Source: Halarcobacter anaerophilus (GTDB lineage Bacteria > Campylobacterota > Campylobacteria > Campylobacterales > Arcobacteraceae). Taken from it: a DNA stretch of 64,000 nt. The notes under the pieces were generated by a model, which had not been told where the DNA came from, did not search any database, and saw only the letters and a list, made by a program, of their open reading frames with translations. Positions within the stretch are counted from its first letter, which is position 1, and the number at the start of each line of letters is the position of its first letter. Below are positions 35,359 to 43,524 of this stretch, piece by piece. The stretch spans positions 2,108,001 to 2,172,000 of the forward strand of contig NZ_CP041070.1 of assembly GCF_006459125.1 (NCBI RefSeq). Direction: 5' to 3'. The translations under genes and the position numbers were made by a program.

Positions 35359-35820
35359 ATGAAAAAAACAATTAAAAAAGTCTTTATGGTTTTATTATCT
35401 CTTCCCCTACTCTCTTGTTTGGCAAATCCAAATAAAGAGATTGATAATAAAATAGAATTTCAAAAAGGAGAAACAATGAAAATAAGTGTTCAGGCAAAAG
35501 GAGAGACTGCCGTTTTTAAATTAAACAACTCACAAGCGGCAAAAGAGCTTTATGAACAACTGCCTTTAGAAATTGAAGTTGAAAATTTTGGAAACAATGA
35601 AAAAATATTTTATCCGCCAAAAAAACTTTCAACAAACAATACCCCTCTTGCAAAGGCAAAAAACGGAACTCTTGCTTATTATGCACCTTGGGGAGACGTT
35701 GTTATGTTTTATAAAGATTTCGGAAGTGCAGGAGGTTTATATGAACTTGGAGAAATCGTATCAGGATTAGAATATATTAAAAATATGTCAGGAATAATTA
35801 AAATAAACAAAGAAGAGTAA
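35359..35820 (+). CDS. Cyclophilin-like lipoprotein with an internal start
   Basis: From ATG 35359 the 153-residue product has a lipoprotein signal (lipobox LLSC, Cys 20) followed by a linker and a cyclophilin-like barrel (about 40-150: TAVFKLNNSQAAKELYEQLP, YYAPWGDVVMFYKDFG). This small family is structurally related to cyclophilin but is not shown to be a prolyl isomerase. The barrel begins at an in-frame ATG (35476) that has its own AAAGGAG 5 nt upstream, so a cytoplasmic form of 114 residues could also be made. It is the first gene of the unit running to 42180. Confidence 0.82.
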   Translation: MKKTIKKVFMVLLSLPLLSCLANPNKEIDNKIEFQKGETMKISVQAKGETAVFKLNNSQAAKELYEQLPLEIEVENFGNNEKIFYPPKKLSTNNTPLAKAKNGTLAYYAPWGDVVMFYKDFGSAGGLYELGEIVSGLEYIKNMSGIIKINKEE

Positions 35821-35847
35821 AAATAGATAAAAAAGAAAGGAGTTATT

Positions 35848-36804
35848 ATGATGTGGGATAAAATTTTTGAAAAAAGTGATAATGTAATAATCCAAAGAGT
35901 CTCTTATAGAAATAGATACGGAATAAGCGTATCTGCGGATTTATATCTCCCAAAAGAGATAGATAGTTCAAAAAAATATCAGGCACTTGTTATAGGAACA
36001 CCTTACGGAGGAGTAAAAGAACAAGGAGCAGGATTATATGCTCAAACAATGGCAGAAAGAGGTTTTATAACTCTTGCTTTTGACGAATCTTATAACGGAA
36101 CAAGCGGTGGAGAACCAAGAAGAACATCTTCTCCCGAAATTTTTACGGAAGATTTTAGTGCAGGAGTAGACTTCTTAGGAACGAGACCTTATGTTGACAG
36201 AGAAAGAATAGGAGCTATAGGAATTTGCGGAAGCAGCGCTTTTGCATTGAAAGCTGCCCAAGTAGACCAAAGAATCAAAGCCGTGGCAACTGCTAGTATG
36301 TATGATATGAGCCGTGTTTTAAGAAACGGCTGGTTAGATAGTATGAGCAGTGAAGAGAGAAAAGAGAATCTTACAAACTTAAGTTTACAAAGATGGGAAG
36401 ATTTTGAAAATTCTCTTCCTAAAATTGCACCAGGCTTTCCCAATAAACCCCAAGAGAGTATTCCCGAAGGTTTAGATTCTATTACAAGTGAATTTTTTGA
36501 GTTTTATGCTATGAAAAGAGGCTTTCATCCAAATGCTCCTGCTGCTTTTACCTTAACCAGTCAAATGGCTTTTATGAATTTCCCTCTTTTGAATTATCTT
36601 GAAGATATTTCTCCTAGACCTATTCTTCTAATTATAGGAGAAAATGCCCATTCTAGATATTTCAGTGAAGATGCTTATAAAAAAGCAGCGCAACCAAAAG
36701 AGCTCTATATCGTACCAAATGCAAGACATATTGATTTATATGATAGAACTGATTTGATTCCTTTTGACAAACTGGAGTCTTTTTTTAATGAAAATTTGAA
36801 ATAA
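35848..36804 (+). CDS. Alpha/beta hydrolase with a Cys-type nucleophile elbow
   Basis: The 318-residue cytoplasmic hydrolase resembles the dienelactone hydrolase/X-Pro peptidase-like group (VSADLYLPKEID, GTPYGGVKEQGAG, AFDESYNGTSGGEPR). The nucleophile elbow reads GICGSSAFA, which puts Cys at the place of the usual Ser, as in dienelactone hydrolase. The acid and His lie in ISPRPILLIIGE and PNARHIDLYD. It probably hydrolyses an ester or lactone. AAAGGAG is before ATGATG at 35848. It is second in the long island operon. Confidence 0.85.
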   Translation: MMWDKIFEKSDNVIIQRVSYRNRYGISVSADLYLPKEIDSSKKYQALVIGTPYGGVKEQGAGLYAQTMAERGFITLAFDESYNGTSGGEPRRTSSPEIFTEDFSAGVDFLGTRPYVDRERIGAIGICGSSAFALKAAQVDQRIKAVATASMYDMSRVLRNGWLDSMSSEERKENLTNLSLQRWEDFENSLPKIAPGFPNKPQESIPEGLDSITSEFFEFYAMKRGFHPNAPAAFTLTSQMAFMNFPLLNYLEDISPRPILLIIGENAHSRYFSEDAYKKAAQPKELYIVPNARHIDLYDRTDLIPFDKLESFFNENLK

Positions 36805-36830
36805 ACTTTAATCTGAAAAAAGGAGAAACA

Positions 36831-37988
36831 ATGAACGGGAAAACTCAAACAAGAAGAGATTTTATAAAAAACTCGGCAATAATCGGTGCAGGTTTGGTAT
36901 TTTACAAACCTACGGATATTTTAGCAAATGATAAAGGAATTATAATGAATAAAAATTTAAAAGTAAAAGGTTATGCAGCTTTTGATGAATCAGGAGTAAT
37001 AAAACCGTGGGAATTTGAAAGAAGACCCGTGGGAGATAATGATGTTTTAATAGAGATAAAATATGCAAGTATCTGCCACTCTGATATTCACCAAGAAAAA
37101 GGAGATTGGGGTAAACAACAATATCCACAAGTTCCCGGACATGAGATTGTAGGAATCGTTACTAAAGTAGGAAAAAACGTAACTAAATTCAAAGTTGGAG
37201 ACAGAGCGGGTGTAGGATGTATGGTTGACGGTTGTACAGAGTGCGAAAATGAAGAACAATATCAACCCGATACTCTTTTTACTTACGGATATCCTGATAA
37301 AAGAGACCCGACAGGAATTACCCAAGGAGGTTATTCAACACATATCGTAGTAAGAGATCATTTTGTAGTGCATATTCCGGAAAATATCAGTTTCCAAGAG
37401 GCTGCTCCGCTTTTATGTGCGGGAATCACCACCTACTCTCCTTTAATGAAAGCAAAATTTAAAAAAGGAGATAAAGTAGGAGTTGCAGGAATCGGAGGTT
37501 TAGGACATATGGCAGTAAAACTTGCTGCATCTATGGGAGCAGAAGTTTATGCTTTTACTACAAGTGCCGATAAAAAAGATGATATTTTAGGTTTTGGGGC
37601 AAAAGAGGTAATAGTTGTCGACAGCAGTGAAAAACTTGCACCTTATGCAAAAACGCTTGATTATATGATTTCAACTATTCCTGCTCAGTTTGATGTTGCA
37701 GCTTATGCCGCTACTGTAAAACCTTATGGTTTTTTCACACAAGTAGGTATGCCTAAAGGTTTTGAACTAACATTAAGCAACATAGGTTTTGCGGCAAACA
37801 GAGTTAATTTTAACGCTTCTTTAATTGGAGGTATGAAAGAGACTCAAGAGGTAGTTGATTATTGTGCAAAAAATAAAATCTATCCGCAAATTGAGATTAT
37901 TGATGCAGAAGAGATAACTCAAGCTTGGCAAAATGTTATAGATAAAAAAGCAAGATACAGATACGTAATAGATTCGGCAACAATTTAA
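36831..37988 (+). CDS. Zinc-type alcohol dehydrogenase with Tat signal and an internal start
   Basis: This 385-residue member of the cinnamyl-alcohol-dehydrogenase-like MDR family starts with a Tat signal (TRRDFIKNSAIIGAGLVF). The enzyme proper starts near residue 39 at MNKNLKVKGYAAFDESG. Catalytic zinc ligands are C in ASICHSDIHQ, HE in PGHEIVG and C in LLCAGITTY; the NADP fold has GIGGLGHMAVKLA. The structural zinc loop is shortened (CMVDGCTECENEEQYQ), with fewer cysteines than usual. The internal ATG 36945 has AAAGGA 6 nt upstream, so periplasmic and cytoplasmic forms are both possible. It would reduce aldehydes with NADPH. Confidence 0.88.
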   Translation: MNGKTQTRRDFIKNSAIIGAGLVFYKPTDILANDKGIIMNKNLKVKGYAAFDESGVIKPWEFERRPVGDNDVLIEIKYASICHSDIHQEKGDWGKQQYPQVPGHEIVGIVTKVGKNVTKFKVGDRAGVGCMVDGCTECENEEQYQPDTLFTYGYPDKRDPTGITQGGYSTHIVVRDHFVVHIPENISFQEAAPLLCAGITTYSPLMKAKFKKGDKVGVAGIGGLGHMAVKLAASMGAEVYAFTTSADKKDDILGFGAKEVIVVDSSEKLAPYAKTLDYMISTIPAQFDVAAYAATVKPYGFFTQVGMPKGFELTLSNIGFAANRVNFNASLIGGMKETQEVVDYCAKNKIYPQIEIIDAEEITQAWQNVIDKKARYRYVIDSATI

Positions 37989-37990
37989 TT

Positions 37991-38719
37991 ATGGCAAAAA
38001 TATTTATTACAGGTTCTTCCGACGGATTAGGTTTATTTACCGCTCAAAAATTAGTAGAATCGGGGCATGAAGTAGTACTTCATGCCAAAAATGACAAAAG
38101 AGCTGAACAAACAGCTGCAAAGTTTCAAAAAAAGATGAAAATATTAACTGCCGATTTATCCGATTTAGAAGAAGTAAAACATCTTGCAAAGAAGGTTAAC
38201 AGCTTAGGAAATTTCGATGTTATTATACACAATGCAGGAGTTTATAATGAATCAAAAGAGAAAATTTTTAAAATCAACAATCTTGCCGTATATATCTTAA
38301 CAGCTTTAATCAATAAACCCAAACGTCTTATATATATCGGTTCAAATATGCACCCACAAGGTGATACAAATATAGAAAAGTTATCCCTTGAAAAAGGAGT
38401 TGATTATTCAACTTCAAAACTTCAAATCTTGATGTTAAGTTTAGCACTTGCAAGACTATGTCCAGAAATTTATACAAACACGGTAGACCCGGGATGGGTA
38501 AAAACAAAAATGGCAAACTATAATGCACCCGATAGTTTGGAAGACGGTAGTCAAACACAAATATGGCTTGCTTCAGATGATACTTTAACATTTAACGGAA
38601 AATATTTTTATCACTTGAAAGAGAGCGATTACTCTTCAAAAGCCGAAGATATAGAGATGCAAAATAAATTATTAAAGATTTATGAAAAAATTACAGGTAT
38701 ACCTTTACCGAAAGAATAA
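37991..38719 (+). CDS. Short-chain dehydrogenase/reductase
   Basis: The 242-residue SDR has TGSSDGLGLFTA for the nucleotide, IHNAG (the NNAG motif) and active site YSTSKLQ with an intact Tyr-Lys. The Ser position is in LIYIGSNMH. It reads like proteins that reduce carbonyl compounds with NADPH. It begins 2 nt after the alcohol dehydrogenase stop and has no clear ribosome-binding site, so it probably depends on coupling. The C-terminus (KITGIPLPKE) is normal in length. Confidence 0.87.
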   Translation: MAKIFITGSSDGLGLFTAQKLVESGHEVVLHAKNDKRAEQTAAKFQKKMKILTADLSDLEEVKHLAKKVNSLGNFDVIIHNAGVYNESKEKIFKINNLAVYILTALINKPKRLIYIGSNMHPQGDTNIEKLSLEKGVDYSTSKLQILMLSLALARLCPEIYTNTVDPGWVKTKMANYNAPDSLEDGSQTQIWLASDDTLTFNGKYFYHLKESDYSSKAEDIEMQNKLLKIYEKITGIPLPKE

Positions 38720-38736
38720 AAATAAAGAGGAATTTT

Positions 38737-39885
38737 ATGAGAGATTTTACATATTATAATCCAACAAGAATAGAGTTTGGAAAAGATAAAGAGAAGCAAA
38801 TAGGAAATTATATTTCAGAATATAAAATAAAAAAAGTTTTAATAACATACGGAAGTGACAGAATCAAAAAAAGTGGACTTTTCGACAAAGTTACGGCTAG
38901 TTTAACCGCTCAAGGTATAGAATATTTAGAGTTAGGAGGAATTCAAAGTAATCCTCTTTTATCAAAAGTTCATGAAGGTATCCAATTAGCAAAAAAAGAG
39001 AAAGTCGATGCACTTTTAGCTGTTGGCGGAGGTTCAGTTTTAGACAGTACAAAAGGAATCGCGGCAGGTGCTTGTTATGACGGAGATGTTTGGGATTTTT
39101 ATACATTCACTGCAACAATAGAAAAAGCTCTGCCCGTGTTTGATATTATCACCCTTGCAGCAACGGGAAGTGAGATGAACTCTTTTGCGGTTCTTACAAA
39201 TGAAAAAACAAAACAAAAATATTATATAGCATCACCTTTTGTTTTTCCAAAAGTTTCGGTTATTAATCCCGAACTTCAAAAAAGCGTATCTAAAGAGTAT
39301 TTGGTATATTCGGCAGTTGATGTTATTGCCCACTCTATAGAAGGATATTTTACTGCAACATATCAATCCGAAATTGTTTGTTCATATATTGAAACAAATA
39401 TAAAAGCTGCAATAAGAACTGCCGAAATTCTTTTAAAAGATCCTGATAACTACGATGCAAGAGGAGAGTTTGCATGGGCTGCAACACAAGCGCTCAACGG
39501 TTCCACTTATACGGGAGTTGAAGGAGCAACTTCACCAAATCATATGATAGAACACGATATCTCTGCTTTATATAACGTTCCTCACGGAGCAGGTTTGTCT
39601 GTTGTAATTCCGGCTTGGATGAAATGGTATTATAAACAAAACGAAGAGCAATTTAAAAGATTTGCAGAAGAAGTCTTTGGATTAAATAGTGCCGTTGAAG
39701 GTATTGAAGCCTTAGAAAACTGGTTTAAAAAAATAGGCTCACCTACAAGACTTTCAGAGTTTGATATAAAAGAATCAGAATTAGAAAAAATTGCCCAAAA
39801 TGTAGAAGGAAATACAAAATATTTCGGTCTAAGCGAAAAATACAATAAAGCAAAAGTTTTAGAAATATTAAAATTGGCATTATAA
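38737..39885 (+). CDS. Iron-containing alcohol dehydrogenase (YqhD/BdhA-like)
   Basis: The 382-residue group III alcohol dehydrogenase has nucleotide-binding GGGSVLDSTKG, metal ligands in DVIAHSIEGYF (Asp and His) and the two His in EHDISALYNVPHGAG, and a start like that of butanol dehydrogenase/YqhD (RDFTYYNPTRIEFGKD). It reduces aldehydes with NAD(P)H. In E. coli yqhD is controlled by the AraC-type YqhC in response to aldehydes, which matches the presence of an AraC regulator and box here. AGAGGA is before the ATG. Confidence 0.92.
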   Translation: MRDFTYYNPTRIEFGKDKEKQIGNYISEYKIKKVLITYGSDRIKKSGLFDKVTASLTAQGIEYLELGGIQSNPLLSKVHEGIQLAKKEKVDALLAVGGGSVLDSTKGIAAGACYDGDVWDFYTFTATIEKALPVFDIITLAATGSEMNSFAVLTNEKTKQKYYIASPFVFPKVSVINPELQKSVSKEYLVYSAVDVIAHSIEGYFTATYQSEIVCSYIETNIKAAIRTAEILLKDPDNYDARGEFAWAATQALNGSTYTGVEGATSPNHMIEHDISALYNVPHGAGLSVVIPAWMKWYYKQNEEQFKRFAEEVFGLNSAVEGIEALENWFKKIGSPTRLSEFDIKESELEKIAQNVEGNTKYFGLSEKYNKAKVLEILKLAL

Positions 39886-39916
39886 GATTAAAGAAGAAAG
39901 CAGTTATACGAATAAA

Positions 39917-41113
39917 ATGAATAATGTAGAAAATAAAGAGGTCATAGATCCTGTATGGGGTGCAGTTTGGGCAATGTCCTTATGTGCCTTTGTTTTAATT
40001 GCATCAGAATTTATGCCGGTAAGTTTACTTACGCCTATTGCCTCTGATTTGGGTATCACGGAAGGTCATGCAGGACAAACAATTTCAATATCAGGATTGT
40101 TTGCCGTAGCTACAAGCCTGTTTTTAACAACGATAGTAGGTCATATTGACAGAAGAACTATTCTACTGTTTTTTACTATCTTAATGGGAGTTTCAGGAGT
40201 AATCGTTGCTTTTGCTCCTAATTCCATAATGTTAATGTTAGGAAGAGCACTTTTAGGTATTTGCATAGGCGGTTTTTGGTCTATGTCTGCTGCAACGGTA
40301 ATGAGACTGGTTCCTAAAAATTCCGTGCCTAAAGCTTTGGCAATACTCAATGGAGGAAATGCCTTGGCTACTACAATCGCAGCACCTCTTGGAAGTTTTT
40401 TAGGTGGAATAATAGGTTGGAGAGGTGCATTTTTTTGTATTGTTCCTATTGCAATTATTGCTTTTGTCTGGCAGTATAAAAGACTACCCGAACTTCCGGC
40501 AAGACACGCATACGGACATAGACCCAAATTAAGCAGTGTTTTTAAACTATTAAAACGCTGGCAAGTTACTTTGGGAATGGTTTCTATAATGCTGTTTTTT
40601 ATGGCGTTGTTTTCACTTTTCACATATTTAAGACCTTTTTTGGAAGTTGAAACAAAACTCGATGTGGATATGGTTTCATTGGCTCTTTTAGTCTTAGGAG
40701 TCTCGGGACTAATAGGTACAATATTAATAGGTTATATTGTAAAAACAAAACTCTTTAGCCTGTTAACGATTATTCCTTTTCTTATGATGTTTTTAGTAAT
40801 TGGATTTATACTTTTCGGACATATAACGGCTTGGGTTTTTATACTTATAGCTCTTTGGGGATTACTTGCAACATCAGCCCCTGTTGCCCATTGGACCTGG
40901 GTAAGCAAAACCTTGCCCAATGATGCTGAAGCAGGAGGCGGTCTGATGGTTGCCGTAGTTCAGCTTGCTATTACTTTAGGTTCAGCTCTTGGAGGGCTGT
41001 TCTTTGATATATACGGATATGAAATTACATTTGTATTTAGTGCCGTAATATTTGCAATAGCAACTATGATGTCAAGTATAACGGCATTTTATACTTTAAA
41101 AAAAATAAGATGA
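39917..41113 (+). CDS. MFS transporter (sugar/nucleoside efflux-like)
   Basis: The 398-residue protein has 12 predicted helices. Its N-terminus, LIASEFMPVSLLTPIASDLGITEG, and the loop GHIDRRTILL resemble the NepI/YdhP/AraJ group of efflux proteins. It probably exports a metabolite or toxic compound. It is sixth in the island operon; the stop codon overlaps the next ATG (ATGA, 4 bp), so it is coupled to the metallohydrolase. The ribosome-binding site before 39917 is weak. Confidence 0.87.
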   Translation: MNNVENKEVIDPVWGAVWAMSLCAFVLIASEFMPVSLLTPIASDLGITEGHAGQTISISGLFAVATSLFLTTIVGHIDRRTILLFFTILMGVSGVIVAFAPNSIMLMLGRALLGICIGGFWSMSAATVMRLVPKNSVPKALAILNGGNALATTIAAPLGSFLGGIIGWRGAFFCIVPIAIIAFVWQYKRLPELPARHAYGHRPKLSSVFKLLKRWQVTLGMVSIMLFFMALFSLFTYLRPFLEVETKLDVDMVSLALLVLGVSGLIGTILIGYIVKTKLFSLLTIIPFLMMFLVIGFILFGHITAWVFILIALWGLLATSAPVAHWTWVSKTLPNDAEAGGGLMVAVVQLAITLGSALGGLFFDIYGYEITFVFSAVIFAIATMMSSITAFYTLKKIR

Positions 41114-42180
41114 GAAAAAAACTATTAAAAAGCTTAATAGTATTATCTCTGTTTACGGGAATAGTAATGGCAGGATGTAGTCAAAATAAGAAAAATATTC
41201 AATGTAATTTAAAACATTATGAAAATGGAAAGTTTAAAAATCTTGAAGCAGATTTTAAGTCGGATTTTAAAGATTTTATTTCTAATGTTTGGGCGGTATT
41301 TACGGATACAACCAAAAATAAGATACCTCCTAAAAACGCTATTCCCGTTGTAAAACTTACAAAAGAAGATATTATAAATATGCCTGATAATTCCGTAGTA
41401 AGATTAGTACATTCAACACTTTTGTTTAAACTTGATAACAAATATATTTTAACCGATCCAGTATTTTCGGAAACAATAACGCCTTTTCCTTTTGTTGCTC
41501 CAAAACGTTTTCATGATTTGCCTATCACTATTGAGCAGTTGCCCAAAATTGACGTAGTTATTATCTCCCATAATCATTATGATCATTTGGATGAACAAAG
41601 CATCCTAAAATTAAAAGACAAAGTAGAATATTTTTATACAACTTTAGGTGTAAAACAAAAGCTTTTAGATTTGGGTGTAAATACGATGAAAGTGTGCGAA
41701 TTAGATTGGTGGCAGTCATGTACGGCAAATAATCTAAAAATTACGGCAACCCCTGCCCAACACTTTTCAGGGAGAGGATTATTTGATAAAAATAAAACAT
41801 TATGGGCTTCTTGGGTTATTACCTCTACAAAAGCAAATCTCTTTTTTAGCGGTGACAGCGGATATTTTAATACTTTTAAGAAAATAGGTGAAAAGTATGG
41901 ACCTTTTGATATGACTTTTATAGAAGCAGGAGCATACAATGAAAGATGGAAAGAGATACATATGATGCCAAAACAGAGTGTTCAGGCAAATATTGATTTA
42001 AAAGGGAAAATATTATTTCCAGTGCATAACAGCAGTTTTAATCTCTCTATTCATCCTTGGAATGAACCTTTAAACAAAGTTGTAGAAGAAGCTAAAAAAC
42101 AGAATGTGACTGTAACTCATCCTAAAATGGGAGAAATAATCCCTTTATTATCAAAAAAAGAGACGCAAAAATGGTGGTAA
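41110..42180 (+). CDS. Metallo-beta-lactamase-fold lipoprotein (NAPE-PLD/UlaG-like)
   Basis: The 356-residue protein has a lipoprotein signal (lipobox VMAGC, Cys about 22) and an MBL fold with the metal motif HNHYDHLDE. Further ligands are likely in TPAQHFSGRG, FFSGDSGYF and FPVHNSSF. The pattern ALWAS...W and IEAGAYNERWKEIHM places it near N-acyl-phosphatidylethanolamine phospholipase D-like bacterial proteins. It should hydrolyse a phosphoester or lactone while anchored to a membrane facing the periplasm. It is the last gene of the island operon. Confidence 0.87.
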   Translation: MRKKLLKSLIVLSLFTGIVMAGCSQNKKNIQCNLKHYENGKFKNLEADFKSDFKDFISNVWAVFTDTTKNKIPPKNAIPVVKLTKEDIINMPDNSVVRLVHSTLLFKLDNKYILTDPVFSETITPFPFVAPKRFHDLPITIEQLPKIDVVIISHNHYDHLDEQSILKLKDKVEYFYTTLGVKQKLLDLGVNTMKVCELDWWQSCTANNLKITATPAQHFSGRGLFDKNKTLWASWVITSTKANLFFSGDSGYFNTFKKIGEKYGPFDMTFIEAGAYNERWKEIHMMPKQSVQANIDLKGKILFPVHNSSFNLSIHPWNEPLNKVVEEAKKQNVTVTHPKMGEIIPLLSKKETQKWW

Positions 42181-42250
42181 CTTTTATACATAATCAAACT
42201 AAACAATCTACAAGAGATTAATCTTGCAGATGTTAAGTTAAAGTAAAAAA

Positions 42251-42394
42251 TTATGCTTTTACTTTAATTAATTTTGCTTCTAATTTAAAAAAAGTAGATA
42301 TAGTTTTATATTGAACAAAAATCAATATTGCCAAAAGAACAAAAAACAGCGGTGAAAATAGAGTTATAATGTCATTTTTCACTAATCCAGCCAT
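42251..42394 (-). CDS. 47-residue single-pass membrane microprotein
   Basis: This small ORF starts at ATG 42394 inside the end of the TsoY-like gene (13-bp overlap, different frame) and ends at TAA 42251. The product has one hydrophobic helix (about 11-28, TLFSPLFFVLLAILIFVQYK) and a basic C-terminus (KLEAKLIKVKA). Overlap with the stop of the membrane protein gene suggests reinitiation and a fixed ratio. It looks like a small subunit or regulator of the larger protein. Without homology data it remains a prediction, but membrane-type codon content and overlap make it credible. Confidence 0.6.
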   Translation of the reverse strand: MAGLVKNDIITLFSPLFFVLLAILIFVQYKTISTFFKLEAKLIKVKA

Positions 42395-43428
42395 AATAAA
42401 AAAGAAACATAAAAAGCAACTCCCGGACAAATAATTGCAAAACTTAAATTACTCTTTTCTTCTCCATTGATAAAATCTTTAAAATAATTCAATTTTTTCA
42501 TTACGAAATATCCTACCAAACCAAATACTATTTCTAAAGAGAAAATAGAAGAAGTAATTAAAAACAGCCATGCTGTAGGAACATGATCATTGATAAGATG
42601 ATGATAAAAACCAAAAGTCAATCTTATAAATGCAATACTAAGCAGTGTCAAAATAGGAAGCATAATCCAAATACTTACGCTTGTCTCTTTTGTAATACCG
42701 TGTTCCAAAATTTCTCTCATTGCTAATATAATTTTTATAAAAGTTAAACTAACGGCAATAACAGCAAAAAATACAGCCATAAAGATTCCTATACTTGAAA
42801 CTGCCGTATTGGCACTCATAGCACCCGGTGCAGAGAATCCTACAGAAATCATTGCAAAAGCAAAAATTGCAATTAACTGACTGAAATTATTGTTTTCATT
42901 TAGATTAAAATCACCGCTTATTATCATATGTGTAAAATATCCTAAATATATTTTAAGAGCATAAAAAGCAATAATAAAAAAACAAATTAATGCAAAAGGG
43001 AAAATATACTCGATAATATCGTAAATCCCCGGTACCGTTAATGCAGCTAAAATAAAAACAGTATTCATACTCATTCCGAAAGTAAGAGGCATTGCCATCA
43101 AAGAGACTTCACTGTTTGTTCTTTTTAATTTTTCAAAACCTTTAGTGTTTTTAAACTTTCTGTACTCTTTTATATTCCAAAGCAGAAGCTCAAAATGTTT
43201 GAAAATAAAGAAAAATGTAGCAAGCATAGCCAAAACAACCAATGCTGATATAAAATCACCCTTTTTTATAAAAGGAAGAAGAAAATCTATGCTTACCATC
43301 TCAACACCCTTATGCGGTATCAAAAAATTTAGATATAAAAAAAAAGATACTGCCAAACCACCTGAACCTAAAGAGGCTAAAAAATACATCGGTGAATACT
43401 TTTCACCCAAATTACTAACTTTTGCCAT
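42382..43428 (-). CDS. TsoY-like polytopic membrane protein
   Basis: The 348-residue inner-membrane protein has about nine or ten hydrophobic helices. The N-terminus, LGEKYSPMYFLASLGSGGLA, resembles proteins annotated as TsoY family (seleno)proteins in Campylobacterota, which look distantly related to TDT-type (tellurite/dicarboxylate) transporters; this is from memory and not checked. Substrate unknown. There is no in-frame TGA here, so this copy is not a selenoprotein. AAAGGAT lies before the ATG. It is followed by an overlapping microprotein and is divergent from a winged-helix regulator. Confidence 0.65.
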   Translation of the reverse strand: MAKVSNLGEKYSPMYFLASLGSGGLAVSFFLYLNFLIPHKGVEMVSIDFLLPFIKKGDFISALVVLAMLATFFFIFKHFELLLWNIKEYRKFKNTKGFEKLKRTNSEVSLMAMPLTFGMSMNTVFILAALTVPGIYDIIEYIFPFALICFFIIAFYALKIYLGYFTHMIISGDFNLNENNNFSQLIAIFAFAMISVGFSAPGAMSANTAVSSIGIFMAVFFAVIAVSLTFIKIILAMREILEHGITKETSVSIWIMLPILTLLSIAFIRLTFGFYHHLINDHVPTAWLFLITSSIFSLEIVFGLVGYFVMKKLNYFKDFINGEEKSNLSFAIICPGVAFYVSFLLWLD

Positions 43429-43477
43429 AAATTTTTATCCTTTATCATAAACTTAATAGTAGTTATTGTAAACTAAG

Positions 43478-43506
43478 TTGACATTCTAGTCTAAAAAATA
43501 TATTTT
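43478..43506 (+). promoter_or_regulatory. Sigma-70-type promoter of the winged-helix regulator
   Basis: TTGACA (43478-43483), a 17-bp spacer and TATTTT (43501-43506) form a near-consensus promoter, unusual in this AT-rich genome where the -35 is often poor. The predicted transcript would start near 43513, inside the palindrome at 43505-43523. Confidence 0.6.
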
Positions 43507-43523
43507 GTCAAGGAGGTTGACAA
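43505..43523. promoter_or_regulatory. Palindrome centred on the ribosome-binding site
   Basis: TTGTCAA (43505-43511) and TTGACAA (43517-43523) flank GGAGG, the core of the ribosome-binding site of the gene at 43525. As DNA it is a good operator for a dimeric winged-helix regulator, and it overlaps the -10. As RNA it could fold so that the ribosome site is held in a five-base loop. Confidence 0.55.
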
Positions 43524-43524
43524 T

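Noticed and set aside
40141-40623. 160-codon minus-strand open frame inside the MFS gene
   Set aside because: It lies wholly antisense to a clear transporter gene, has no ribosome-binding site and encodes no recognisable protein: a shadow frame.
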